From Patescibacteria group bacterium (GTDB lineage Bacteria; Patescibacteriota; Minisyncoccia; Phycocordibacterales; UBA918), in NCBI GenBank assembly GCA_019745315.1, contig JAIETH010000014.1, positions 1 through 32,165 of the forward strand: a DNA stretch of 32,165 nucleotides, read 5' to 3'. Position numbers and translations under genes: made by a program. Below the pieces are notes generated by a model. It was not told the DNA's origin, searched no databases, and saw only the letters and a list, made by a program, of their open reading frames with translations. How positions within the stretch are numbered: position 1 is the first letter of the stretch; each line of letters opens with the position of its first letter. Below, in pieces: positions 16,749 to 27,283 of this stretch.

Positions 16749-17319
16749 ATAAATATCCTACATTCTCTAATAAAATTCTCAATCGATCCTTGGCACGAAA
16801 TACAAGCGTCGCAACTGTTCCTATCGGCATCTCTAAAATATCTGCTATCTCTTCATATGTCCGCTCTTCAAAAAATCGCAAAACTAATACGTCGCGATAC
16901 TTCTGGGGAAGCCGCTCAAGCGCTTCTGAAATAGCGGCGCGATCACTTTCCTCAAGATGCACTTTTTCACTCGATTCTCCACCGGAAATAAGTCCGAGTA
17001 TTTCATCTCCATCATCTGCCATATGCCCTTCAGGACGAGCTTTCCTCTTGCGAAACCAACTCATCGTCTCATTATGTGCAATGCGATAAATCCACGAAGA
17101 AAAAGATAGCGATGCATTAAATGCATTTAAATTTCGATACACTTTTATAAAAATATCTTGGAGCACATCGTGTCGATCATCAGCATTAGCAACACCCAAC
17201 CGTCGAACATATCGATCAAGCTTTGCTTCATAACGCAAAATAAGCACGGCAAAAGAGTCTTTATCTTTAAGTGACTGTGCTACCACAGACGCGTCAGAGA
17301 GTGAGCTCGAATCAACCAT
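16735..17319 (-). CDS. ECF-type RNA polymerase sigma factor
   Basis: DVLQDIFIKVYRNLNAF...SFSSWIYRIAHNETMSWFRKRK (region 2) and LPQKYRDVLVLRFFEERTYEEIADILEMPIGTVATLVFRAKDRL (region 4). Confidence 0.93.
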   Translation of the reverse strand: MVDSSSLSDASVVAQSLKDKDSFAVLILRYEAKLDRYVRRLGVANADDRHDVLQDIFIKVYRNLNAFNASLSFSSWIYRIAHNETMSWFRKRKARPEGHMADDGDEILGLISGGESSEKVHLEESDRAAISEALERLPQKYRDVLVLRFFEERTYEEIADILEMPIGTVATLVFRAKDRLRILLENVGYLYGHA

Positions 17320-17433
17320 GATGTAACTCTACCTCTTATACGCAAAAATACGAAAGATATTTCATATCAAAAATATATAGACAATATTAAATATATATGT
17401 CATTATCCAAACAGACACAGAGGAGCACCTGCG

Positions 17434-18126
17434 ATGTACAAAGAAAGATCCTTCAATCTCCGTGTATGGAACGGAGATCAAGCTACGGTTTCCGAAGCGC
17501 GGAGAGCGTACGCAGACGATCAGACGGACGCCAATCTGCTTCGCTTCGCCAGCACCCTCTATAGCTTCAGAGTAGAACGCAATCTGGCGCTCGAGCTCGT
17601 ACTACACCGTATAGAATTGCTCACCTACGCAATCACGAACATGCAAGACGGCGAAAAAGCGCCGCCCTATGACAACGAGATGGCGCAGAATGCAGATCTG
17701 CTCTCCACGATATTCGAGTGGATGAGCTGGCACAAGGATACGCCAGAACACGAGCGCGAAGACCTCCACAACGCTGCCGTTGGCGTGTGCTTGTATGGCC
17801 TCCTGCGAGCCAATCCCATGCTGGCGGACGGATCAACCAGTCACACGTGGTGCTTGCTTATGCTCACGCACTCGCAGCTCCTCATCACAAATGAGGACAC
17901 ATTACATGCAGCAAATAAACTGTGGGAGGTGTCGCAGACAGCCGCATATGTCCGGGATCCAAATCAACGATCACGTGTCTACCGAAAGCTCGGCACTCTC
18001 TACAGACAGCTATCCGGACGCTGGATTCGTGGAGTCCATTGGCACCTCTACGCCTGCTTCATGCGCGATATTCCTCTCGGAGTGCGGGTAAAAAACTTCG
18101 CAGCTCTTCTCGGTATCATTCGCTAA
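17434..18126 (+). CDS. Hypothetical protein, 230 aa, GC-rich relative to its surroundings
   Basis: Long ORF followed by a terminator; no recognised domain. Confidence 0.65.
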   Translation: MYKERSFNLRVWNGDQATVSEARRAYADDQTDANLLRFASTLYSFRVERNLALELVLHRIELLTYAITNMQDGEKAPPYDNEMAQNADLLSTIFEWMSWHKDTPEHEREDLHNAAVGVCLYGLLRANPMLADGSTSHTWCLLMLTHSQLLITNEDTLHAANKLWEVSQTAAYVRDPNQRSRVYRKLGTLYRQLSGRWIRGVHWHLYACFMRDIPLGVRVKNFAALLGIIR

Positions 18127-18127
18127 C

Positions 18128-18150
18128 CCACCTCACCCAGGTGGTTTTTT
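18128..18150 (+). terminator. Rho-independent terminator
   Basis: CCACCT-CACCC-AGGTGG followed by T-run. Confidence 0.8.
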
Positions 18151-18226
18151 ATTTTTCAATTCTGACGGAAAGCACGCAAGTGCTTGTCGGCGCGCCTGCG
18201 GTCGTTCGATTCCGTTCTCTCTGTAG

Positions 18227-18269
18227 AGAATATAAAAAGACCGGCACAGTGCCGGTCTTTTTATATTCT
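18227..18269. terminator. Near-perfect palindrome, bidirectional terminator
   Basis: 21-bp perfect arms AGAATATAAAAAGACCGGCAC-A-GTGCCGGTCTTTTTATATTCT. Confidence 0.75.
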
Positions 18270-18271
18270 TG

Positions 18272-18342
18272 TTGCGGGGCCCGGAATCGAACCGGGGTCT
18301 GGAGGTTATGAGCCTCCCGAGGTACCTCTCCTCTACCCCGCT
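18272..18342 (-). tRNA. tRNA-Met(CAT), probable initiator
   Basis: GCGGGG/CCCCGC acceptor with unpaired 1:72 (A/A), anticodon stem GGAGG/CCTCC, loop CTCATAA. Confidence 0.8.
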
Positions 18343-18429
18343 ATAAATCTTATACAACGAGAGCAGCGAAAGATTCCTCGAGAGGCAAGCCTCCCCGTAG
18401 TCAATCTCCCAGATTGACTACCCTCTTCC

Positions 18430-18446
18430 TCTACCCCGCTATATAC
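18430..18446 (-). repeat. Duplicated 5' end of tRNA-Met
   Basis: TATAGCGGGGTAGAGG recurs about 100 bp upstream of the intact tRNA. Confidence 0.7.
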
Positions 18447-18522
18447 CTTAAAAACTACAGTAATGAAACTATACGGAAAAAATACTAAAATCGCAAGACC
18501 TCCTGCTCAAACCTATGCATGA

Positions 18523-19122
18523 TTAAATAATATGTAATTCTGTGAAAACCCTGCGGTACTGCTCAATAGTTTCTTTTGCAAGACGCTTTGTAAGCACAAA
18601 ATCGCTACCTCGGTGAGCAATCTCGTTACGTACACGATGTGCTTTCCATGCATCATCAAGAGTTGTAAAAAATTGAGGTGATGCCTGTTTGAGTTTATCG
18701 CCGATAGTGATACCAGCATATCCGAGTGCATCGAGCGCTTCTTCAAGCATAATATCTGCCTCAATGATTGCAAGTCTCCAGTCATTCGGATTATCTGATT
18801 CAATATGATGAGAGGCTTGCTCCCATCGTTCATTCTTAGATGAATGATGATGCTCTTCAAAATGATGCTCCAGCTCGTGAAGTGCATGATCTCGCAACTC
18901 AGCAAGTTCACCACGGCGAATTATGGAATATATGATCCCGAAAAGAAAAAGGGCGCTGAGAATAAAAGCGAAAACAGCATATATCGTCCACAGCGTTCCA
19001 AAAAACTGGAACACTCCATCTACTCTCTCAGGAGAACCGAGAACTAATTCTAAAATAGCATTAAATATCCGCTCTATATCAAGACCGTATCCTGAAACTA
19101 CAATAGTATTTCCTTCTTGCAT
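18523..19122 (-). CDS. Membrane-anchored protein with HEPN-like C-terminal motif
   Basis: TM segment, His-rich linker (HALHELEHHFEEHHHSS), then AWKAHRVRNEIAHRGSDF (RN-x-x-x-H). Confidence 0.5.
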   Translation of the reverse strand: MQEGNTIVVSGYGLDIERIFNAILELVLGSPERVDGVFQFFGTLWTIYAVFAFILSALFLFGIIYSIIRRGELAELRDHALHELEHHFEEHHHSSKNERWEQASHHIESDNPNDWRLAIIEADIMLEEALDALGYAGITIGDKLKQASPQFFTTLDDAWKAHRVRNEIAHRGSDFVLTKRLAKETIEQYRRVFTELHII

Positions 19123-19124
19123 GG

Positions 19125-20537
19125 CTATTCGCCCCGATATCGTTTTGCAATATCAAAGAGTCGCTTCTCACCATTATGCGGTGCCATCGCTTGGATACCA
19201 ATAGGCAAATGCACAGTATCTCTAGTTACCGTACCTGCAGGAATAGAAATCGCTGGTACACCTGTGAGATTTGCTCCCACTGTATAGATATCTTCAAGAT
19301 ACATTGAAAGCGGGTCTGCTTTTTCTCCAAACTTCCAGGCAGGCGTTGGTGTTGTTGGAGTTACAATCACATCAACGTTTTCAAAATTCTGAGCAAGCTC
19401 TTCACGCATACGATCACGTACTCGCTCTGCGGTTCCATAGTACGCATCATAATAACCAGAAGAAAGAACATACGTACCAAGAAGTATTCTTCGCTTTACC
19501 TCTGCACCAAATCCAAGTGCGCGAGTTTTTCGATAATCATCGAGCAGAGTATCTCCTGAAACATGGAGACCAAATCGCACGCCATCAAATCGCGCAAGGT
19601 TTGATGAAACTTCTGCAGGCATCACAATATAATATGCAGCCAGCCCCTCTTTCATATAAGGCAATGAAATATCAACGATCGTATGGCCGTCAGCCGTAAG
19701 TTTCGCAAGCGCAGCATCAAAGAGCGCACGGACATCAGGAGCTAGCCCTTCGAGAAACGCATACGGTACACCAATGCGATACATCTCTTTCACCGAAACC
19801 TCCGGGTACACTCCTTCATCCCATGATGTTGCATCATACTGATCTTTCCCTCGAATAACATTAAAGATCAACTCTGCATCTCCGACGGTATGTGTAAGTG
19901 GCCCTGCCTGATCAAGCGAAGAGCCCATGGCCATAAGACCGTATCGAGACACAGCTCCATAGGTCGGTTTGAGTCCCACAAGACCACAAAAACTTGCGGG
20001 GCCTCGAACTGAGCCTCCTGTATCAGTACCAAGAGAAGCGAGTGCGCTCTCCATAGCAACAGCAGCGGCGGAGCCTCCCGAAGAACCTCCGGGGACACGC
20101 GATGTATCATGTGGATTTTTTGTAGGACCAAATGCTGAGTTTTCAGTAGAAGAGCCCATTGCAAATTCATCCATATTTGTCGCACCCACAAAAATCGCGC
20201 CCGCCGCGCGCAGTCGTGCGGTAACTGTTGCGTCATACGGAGCAATATAGTTTTCAAGAATCTTTGAGGAAGCCGTTGCTCGTTCCCCATTAACCAAAAT
20301 ATTTCCTTTCATTGCAATGGGGATCCCCGTGAGGAGCGGTGCCTCCCCACCCTTCTGTTCTAACGTTTTTTGTGCTTCCTCAGCCCTCTTCTCAAGATCA
20401 GAGAATACATCGACATATGCATGTACATCTGGTTCGCGTAAAGCAAGGACATTCATGCATTCAGCAATAACATCCTGAGGAGAAAGCTCCCCATTTTGAT
20501 ACAACGTTCTCGTCTCTTGTATTGTTCGCTTAGCCAT
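19125..20537 (-). CDS. gatA: Asp-tRNA(Asn)/Glu-tRNA(Gln) amidotransferase subunit A
   Basis: Amidase signature GGSSGGSAAAVA...ALGTDTGGSVRGPASFCGLVGLKPTYG. Confidence 0.95.
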   Translation of the reverse strand: MAKRTIQETRTLYQNGELSPQDVIAECMNVLALREPDVHAYVDVFSDLEKRAEEAQKTLEQKGGEAPLLTGIPIAMKGNILVNGERATASSKILENYIAPYDATVTARLRAAGAIFVGATNMDEFAMGSSTENSAFGPTKNPHDTSRVPGGSSGGSAAAVAMESALASLGTDTGGSVRGPASFCGLVGLKPTYGAVSRYGLMAMGSSLDQAGPLTHTVGDAELIFNVIRGKDQYDATSWDEGVYPEVSVKEMYRIGVPYAFLEGLAPDVRALFDAALAKLTADGHTIVDISLPYMKEGLAAYYIVMPAEVSSNLARFDGVRFGLHVSGDTLLDDYRKTRALGFGAEVKRRILLGTYVLSSGYYDAYYGTAERVRDRMREELAQNFENVDVIVTPTTPTPAWKFGEKADPLSMYLEDIYTVGANLTGVPAISIPAGTVTRDTVHLPIGIQAMAPHNGEKRLFDIAKRYRGE

Positions 20538-20826
20538 TGTTATTTTCAAGGATCTTCTTCACCTTTATATACTCTTTTTCTCGTGTTGGTGCAGCTGCAA
20601 GAAGTGATTCTGTATATAGACCTGGCTCATGCGGATCAGCATCCTCTCGAAACACATTATGAACCACACCAAGGTGTGGTGTAGATGTATCCGAGCCCGC
20701 CAAATCTTTTATCCGAGCAACATACGATAGAATGGCGTCAAAATCTGTACCAAAGCGAACTATTTCCTCAGGAGATAGTTCAATCCGGGCAAGTGTTGCC
20801 AAATGAAGTACTTCTTCTTTTGTCAT
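20530..20826 (-). CDS. gatC: Asp-tRNA(Asn)/Glu-tRNA(Gln) amidotransferase subunit C
   Basis: VLHLATLARIELSPEEI...FGTDFDAILSYVARIKDL; upstream of gatA. Confidence 0.9.
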   Translation of the reverse strand: MTKEEVLHLATLARIELSPEEIVRFGTDFDAILSYVARIKDLAGSDTSTPHLGVVHNVFREDADPHEPGLYTESLLAAAPTREKEYIKVKKILENNNG

Positions 20827-20874
20827 GGCGTCATGATACCACTCTGACTTAAAATCTGCATCTCGGGCGAATAC

Positions 20875-22926
<2,052 letters not shown>

Positions 22927-22929
22927 CTA

Positions 22930-23397
22930 TTAATACTCTATTTTAATAGCACGCTCAACTGCTCGAGCATCAGATTGACCACTTATGCCACGATTAAAAC
23001 CACTTGCCCGCACGACTGTTGATTGACAATTTACACCACAGTTAACTTTTGTAATGCTCACATTTGCCGAAAGCTGCGGATTAGACCCCCACTCGATTGA
23101 AAAAGTATGCGAGCCACCGCTTATTGACGAAGTAATAGTAGAACCAGCAACGCAATAAATAGTTGCAGGAGCTAACGCGGCGAAGGCATTAGCAACCTTA
23201 TCCCAATACAAAGCACACTCAGCAAGAGCATCTGATGCATAGAACGCCACCTCTGCATCACGAGCTACATTTGCAAACAAAAAACCTTTCAGCGTTAGAT
23301 TTAATATTGAAACACCAATAGCAAGAACAAGGCTTGTGGTAATAACGGCGACAAGTAGCGTGAAGCCTTTTTGTAATTTTTGTTTAAATTGAACCAT
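22930..23397 (-). CDS. PilX-like minor pilin/pseudopilin
   Basis: QKGFTLLVAVITTSLVLAIGVSILNL, in pilus cluster. Confidence 0.7.
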   Translation of the reverse strand: MVQFKQKLQKGFTLLVAVITTSLVLAIGVSILNLTLKGFLFANVARDAEVAFYASDALAECALYWDKVANAFAALAPATIYCVAGSTITSSISGGSHTFSIEWGSNPQLSANVSITKVNCGVNCQSTVVRASGFNRGISGQSDARAVERAIKIEY

Positions 23398-23406
23398 AAG
23401 TAGTCA

Positions 23407-24006
23407 CTATCGATAATGGTCAAAAAGTCTTTCTTGGATAGTTATTTGTTTTCTACCAGAGAACAAATTTGCTTGCCAACTCACGCGAGCAGTAACCACA
23501 ATTTCACGATCATTCGGACTTGAGTAATCATAAATAAAGAGCTTGCGTGTATAAGGAGAGAGCGCACCACCGCTCACGGCATTATTAAAGTATGACCCAT
23601 TAACACTGGCAGCGGTCGCAGAATCATACTTAAGTCGACATCCTCCCCCATCGGTGCCGCAATCAAAAAAAGTTTTTGCTCGAGTGTCTATGCCACATCC
23701 ATGATCATCTGCTACAGTAAAGAGCTCTTTGCATATCGTAGGAACACCATTTACATCCGTAGAAGCATTATACCAGCCAAAACTACTTCCTGAGTTTGCG
23801 AGCGCATACTGATCGCGCTTCATACGAACAAGCTCGATTGCTTCTTGCGCAAGGAAAACTGCCACCATCTCGTCTTTTGAGTAATAGGCAGTTTGAAGAC
23901 CTCGTGCAGCAATTGTCATTGGACCAGCTATCGCAGTAACAAGAATAGTAATGGCGATCAGTGTCTCCATTAATGTAAATCCTTTTTGTAGAGAAATAGT
24001 ACGCAT
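23407..24006 (-). CDS. PilV-like minor pilin
   Basis: QKGFTLMETLIAITILVTAIAGPMTIAARG. Confidence 0.8.
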   Translation of the reverse strand: MRTISLQKGFTLMETLIAITILVTAIAGPMTIAARGLQTAYYSKDEMVAVFLAQEAIELVRMKRDQYALANSGSSFGWYNASTDVNGVPTICKELFTVADDHGCGIDTRAKTFFDCGTDGGGCRLKYDSATAASVNGSYFNNAVSGGALSPYTRKLFIYDYSSPNDREIVVTARVSWQANLFSGRKQITIQERLFDHYR

Positions 24007-24008
24007 AA

Positions 24009-24590
24009 CTAATTGATCGTATCAAGAACTCGCTGAGTTGCAGTGGTTTGCACATTGAAACTCCCCAGCGTGCTTGCTTTGCTAGAAGTACCTGCAGCGC
24101 CTTCTAGTATAACTGTAACGATAGGCTGGAAAGCATCATTTACAGTTGTACCAGTTACAAAAAAGCGTAATTTTTCAATGCGAGCCTCAGGAGCAGTTAT
24201 ACGCTCCCAGCTAGATCCATCAACACTGCGTAGCACTGCCTGTAGCGTAGCGTCATATTTATACCCGATTCGATCGGTACCGTCTGAGTTGGTAAACTCA
24301 ATTCCGTCGCCCCCTCCCGAGCAATCTGGACCAACTTCTGTGTTAGCAGAATTAACAGAGGAGGCAGAGGCAGGACATGAGTAGTTGTACCCCGTACGAA
24401 TTGACCGAGTCATGGTATCCATAGCAAACGCAACGTTATCAGTAACAACTCTGAGAGCTTGCACTTTCCTATTTGCATCCACAAGCGTCAATAAAGAACC
24501 GATACTTATCATCATCACAATAGAAAAAAGAGCAACTGAAACAAGGAGCTCAACCAATGTAAAACCTTTTTTAGATATATCTTTCTGCAT
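24009..24590 (-). CDS. PilW-like minor pilin
   Basis: KKGFTLVELLVSVALFSIVMMISIGSLLTLVDANRK. Confidence 0.8.
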   Translation of the reverse strand: MQKDISKKGFTLVELLVSVALFSIVMMISIGSLLTLVDANRKVQALRVVTDNVAFAMDTMTRSIRTGYNYSCPASASSVNSANTEVGPDCSGGGDGIEFTNSDGTDRIGYKYDATLQAVLRSVDGSSWERITAPEARIEKLRFFVTGTTVNDAFQPIVTVILEGAAGTSSKASTLGSFNVQTTATQRVLDTIN

Positions 24591-24599
24591 GAATACTTA

Positions 24600-25241
24600 T
24601 TATGGCACGGACACCTGACCTGTATTGGTTATACGTACAGTACGTTCAATAGTATTGCGTGCATTAATGAGTGTAATTTCAACCTCCGATACAGTACCCA
24701 CAGGGGAAGGCAATGTTCCCGTTCGTGCAAAGAATGCATCCGGATTCGGTCGCACAAACATTATATCAAGCGTACTTATCCAACACTCATTTGTGGCAAA
24801 TGCGCCACCACTATCGCGATCCCCTGCACACAGCCCTCCTTTTCCAGCAGACAATGGAGACGGCAGTGGTTTTATAGAATTGCCTCGAGTCATAGTGAAC
24901 GTATTTACCGCCTCTCCTGCATCATATGTGAGGTCGTCATTCGCATCACGAAATATAATATATTGCGTAGGAGCTGCGTGAGTAAAATGAACACCATACG
25001 CAAACGTATTGGCACCTACTTTAGTATCCTGTGCAGTAATACCTCGCTGCTGTGCATCGCGTATAGAGAGCGCTACTTCAAAAGCAAGGTTTTTGAGGAG
25101 GAGTTGCCCATCAAATCTTGCATATTGAAAAATAATAACTCCTGAGATAGTTGTGATTATAAAAATAGACACCATGAGCTCAATCAGCGTGAAGCCCCGT
25201 GAGCTATTTTTTGAATGTACTTTTTTTTTCAAAAATGACAT
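24600..25241 (-). CDS. GspH/FimT-like pseudopilin
   Basis: SRGFTLIELMVSIFIITTISGVIIFQYARFD; internal Met chosen to avoid overlap with pilD. Confidence 0.8.
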   Translation of the reverse strand: MSFLKKKVHSKNSSRGFTLIELMVSIFIITTISGVIIFQYARFDGQLLLKNLAFEVALSIRDAQQRGITAQDTKVGANTFAYGVHFTHAAPTQYIIFRDANDDLTYDAGEAVNTFTMTRGNSIKPLPSPLSAGKGGLCAGDRDSGGAFATNECWISTLDIMFVRPNPDAFFARTGTLPSPVGTVSEVEITLINARNTIERTVRITNTGQVSVP

Positions 25242-25248
25242 GAAGTTA

Positions 25249-26121
25249 TTAAAAAGAAAGCATGACATCAAAAACAGAAATCCCCAGAAAATGCGCCACA
25301 CAAAAACCTGCGAGAAGAAAAGGTGCAAACGGTATCTCACTTTTCATTGTAAGCCCCATGCGCGCGCAATGAAAGCGTTTTCGTAGAGCTTCTGTGGAGC
25401 GTACGATACGTGACTGATAAGGTAAAGATTCTATATAGGTACGAATACGCTTTATTACCCACGCTAAACATACCAGTGAAACACTTATTCCAGCACCTAT
25501 CCAGAATGAAAAAACAACCATAGAGACTGATGCCGGCCATGAAGCAATTATCCCGAGAGGGAGTGCGAGTTTGGCGTCTCCTAGCCCGATCCATCTTCCT
25601 TGAGAAACAAGCCAAAGAACATAAAAGAACAGAGAAGCTGAGGCGCCACCCAGCACCCTCAGTAAAAGCTCATATGTATCTGGCGCATACAAATAATGAA
25701 TGCCAGAAATTAACGCGGCGCATACACTAAAAGCAATAACAAACTCGTCGGGAATAATAGTATGAAGGACGTCATATACGCTAATAAGAACAAATATAAT
25801 CGCAAGACACAGATAGAGAGCACGTAGAAGCGGATCTTGTATCACATACGCAACAAACCCAAAAAGTGCACCCGTAAGAACCTCAACCATGAGGTATCGC
25901 GGAGAAATGTGAGCACTGCAATAGCGACACCGTCCACGGAGCGCCATATACGACACAACAGGAAACAAACACTTCCACGAAAGAGTGTGCCCGCACGACA
26001 TACAGTGCGACCTTCCCTCGAGAGACTTTCCTGTATGAAACCGATAGATTACTACGTTAAGAAAACTACCAACAATGAGTCCGAGAAGTACGTACCAGAT
26101 TACAACTATATGTTCGAGCAT
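25249..26121 (-). CDS. pilD: Prepilin peptidase
   Basis: SFLNVVIYR, zinc-type CxxC pairs (CMSCGHTL, CRYCSA), GLGDAKL. Confidence 0.93.
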   Translation of the reverse strand: MLEHIVVIWYVLLGLIVGSFLNVVIYRFHTGKSLEGRSHCMSCGHTLSWKCLFPVVSYMALRGRCRYCSAHISPRYLMVEVLTGALFGFVAYVIQDPLLRALYLCLAIIFVLISVYDVLHTIIPDEFVIAFSVCAALISGIHYLYAPDTYELLLRVLGGASASLFFYVLWLVSQGRWIGLGDAKLALPLGIIASWPASVSMVVFSFWIGAGISVSLVCLAWVIKRIRTYIESLPYQSRIVRSTEALRKRFHCARMGLTMKSEIPFAPFLLAGFCVAHFLGISVFDVMLSF

Positions 26122-26177
26122 TACTATTCATTATACAACCCAAGCCTTCTACGCCACATGAAAAATTCTCACATCAC

Positions 26178-26591
26178 TTAACCACAGACGTAGTCAGAGC
26201 CATCAGATATTGAAGATGCCGCAGTCGTTGTCGCTACGCCGGTACTGTCTACACAGTAAAAATCTGTTGATCCCTTAAGTTGGCCTTCGAGCGCCCACGC
26301 ATCCACATCATCCGCACATGTTGCGGAAAGACTTCCCGCAACCAGAACAGCTGCCTGTAAATCTATGATTTTTTGATCAGCACAGAGACTGGTATACGCA
26401 TTACCGTTATCATCATAAAACAACGCTGCTTGAGCACGAGAATTATATATATTCGACTTAATCGCAGCATCAGCTCCTTTTGTACGAGCGGTGTTGAGAG
26501 ACGCCAATACAACTGATGCGAGAATACCGATAATTGCGATCACCACAAGAAGTTCGATAAGGGTGAAACCTCTTGTTTTATTTTTTATTGT
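26178..26591 (-). CDS. pilA: Type IV pilin (PilA-like)
   Basis: TRGFTLIELLVVIAIIGILASVVLASLNTARTKGADAAIKSN; ORF 26178..26615 with a likely internal start. Confidence 0.88.
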   Translation of the reverse strand, partial: TIKNKTRGFTLIELLVVIAIIGILASVVLASLNTARTKGADAAIKSNIYNSRAQAALFYDDNGNAYTSLCADQKIIDLQAAVLVAGSLSATCADDVDAWALEGQLKGSTDFYCVDSTGVATTTAASSISDGSDYVCG

Positions 26592-26640
26592 CATAGTATC
26601 TATATGATACATCATATTTATTTTTAAAAAGTACTCAGAG

Positions 26641-26679
26641 GTTTACAAAAACCTCCTTTTTCGGGAGGTTTTTGTAAAC
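26641..26679. terminator. Hairpin between the two pilin genes
   Basis: 16-bp arms GTTTACAAAAACCTCC / GGAGGTTTTTGTAAAC. Confidence 0.75.
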
Positions 26680-26697
26680 GATACAAACAAGTATCTA

Positions 26698-27159
26698 TTA
26701 CGGACAAACAATAGCGTTAGCGGCAAGAGTTGTAGAAGCACCCCTAGAAACACCAGTACTATCTACGCACCAATACCCAGAACCACTTGTCTTAAGAGGG
26801 GCCGCAATTGCCCATGCCGCTCCTGTTGTAGCAGTTACGTGACAAATAACAGTCGTTGCTGTTCCAGCAGTACCGATAGCGCTCACTACAGAGGTTGCAT
26901 CAGAAGAGCTCACTACTGATGCCAATGCAGCTGCGACCGTACTGTTAGTACAAAGGTTCAGGTAGTTGCCCTGTGTATCATAAATAATCTCAGCCTGAGC
27001 TCTGATATTTGCAAGGTTCGACTTAATCGCAGCATCAGCGCCCTTCGTACGAGCAGTGTTGAGAGACGCCAACACAACAGATGCGAGGATACCGATAATT
27101 GCGATCACCACAAGGAGTTCGATAAGGGTGAAGCCTCTTGTTCTATTATAAATATTCAT
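26698..27159 (-). CDS. pilA: Type IV pilin (PilA-like), paralog
   Basis: Same N-terminal pilin block as the neighbouring gene, different C-terminal domain. Confidence 0.88.
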   Translation of the reverse strand: MNIYNRTRGFTLIELLVVIAIIGILASVVLASLNTARTKGADAAIKSNLANIRAQAEIIYDTQGNYLNLCTNSTVAAALASVVSSSDATSVVSAIGTAGTATTVICHVTATTGAAWAIAAPLKTSGSGYWCVDSTGVSRGASTTLAANAIVCP

Positions 27160-27283
27160 ACTGAATTGTTATTAAAAACTCTTTTTTAGTTAATTATAGA
27201 CCACGAGTTTTAATGGCTCACATCATTATACTCCTTTCTTGACCCACAAAAGATATGCTTGGGGAAAAGCCCTACAAAAAGAG

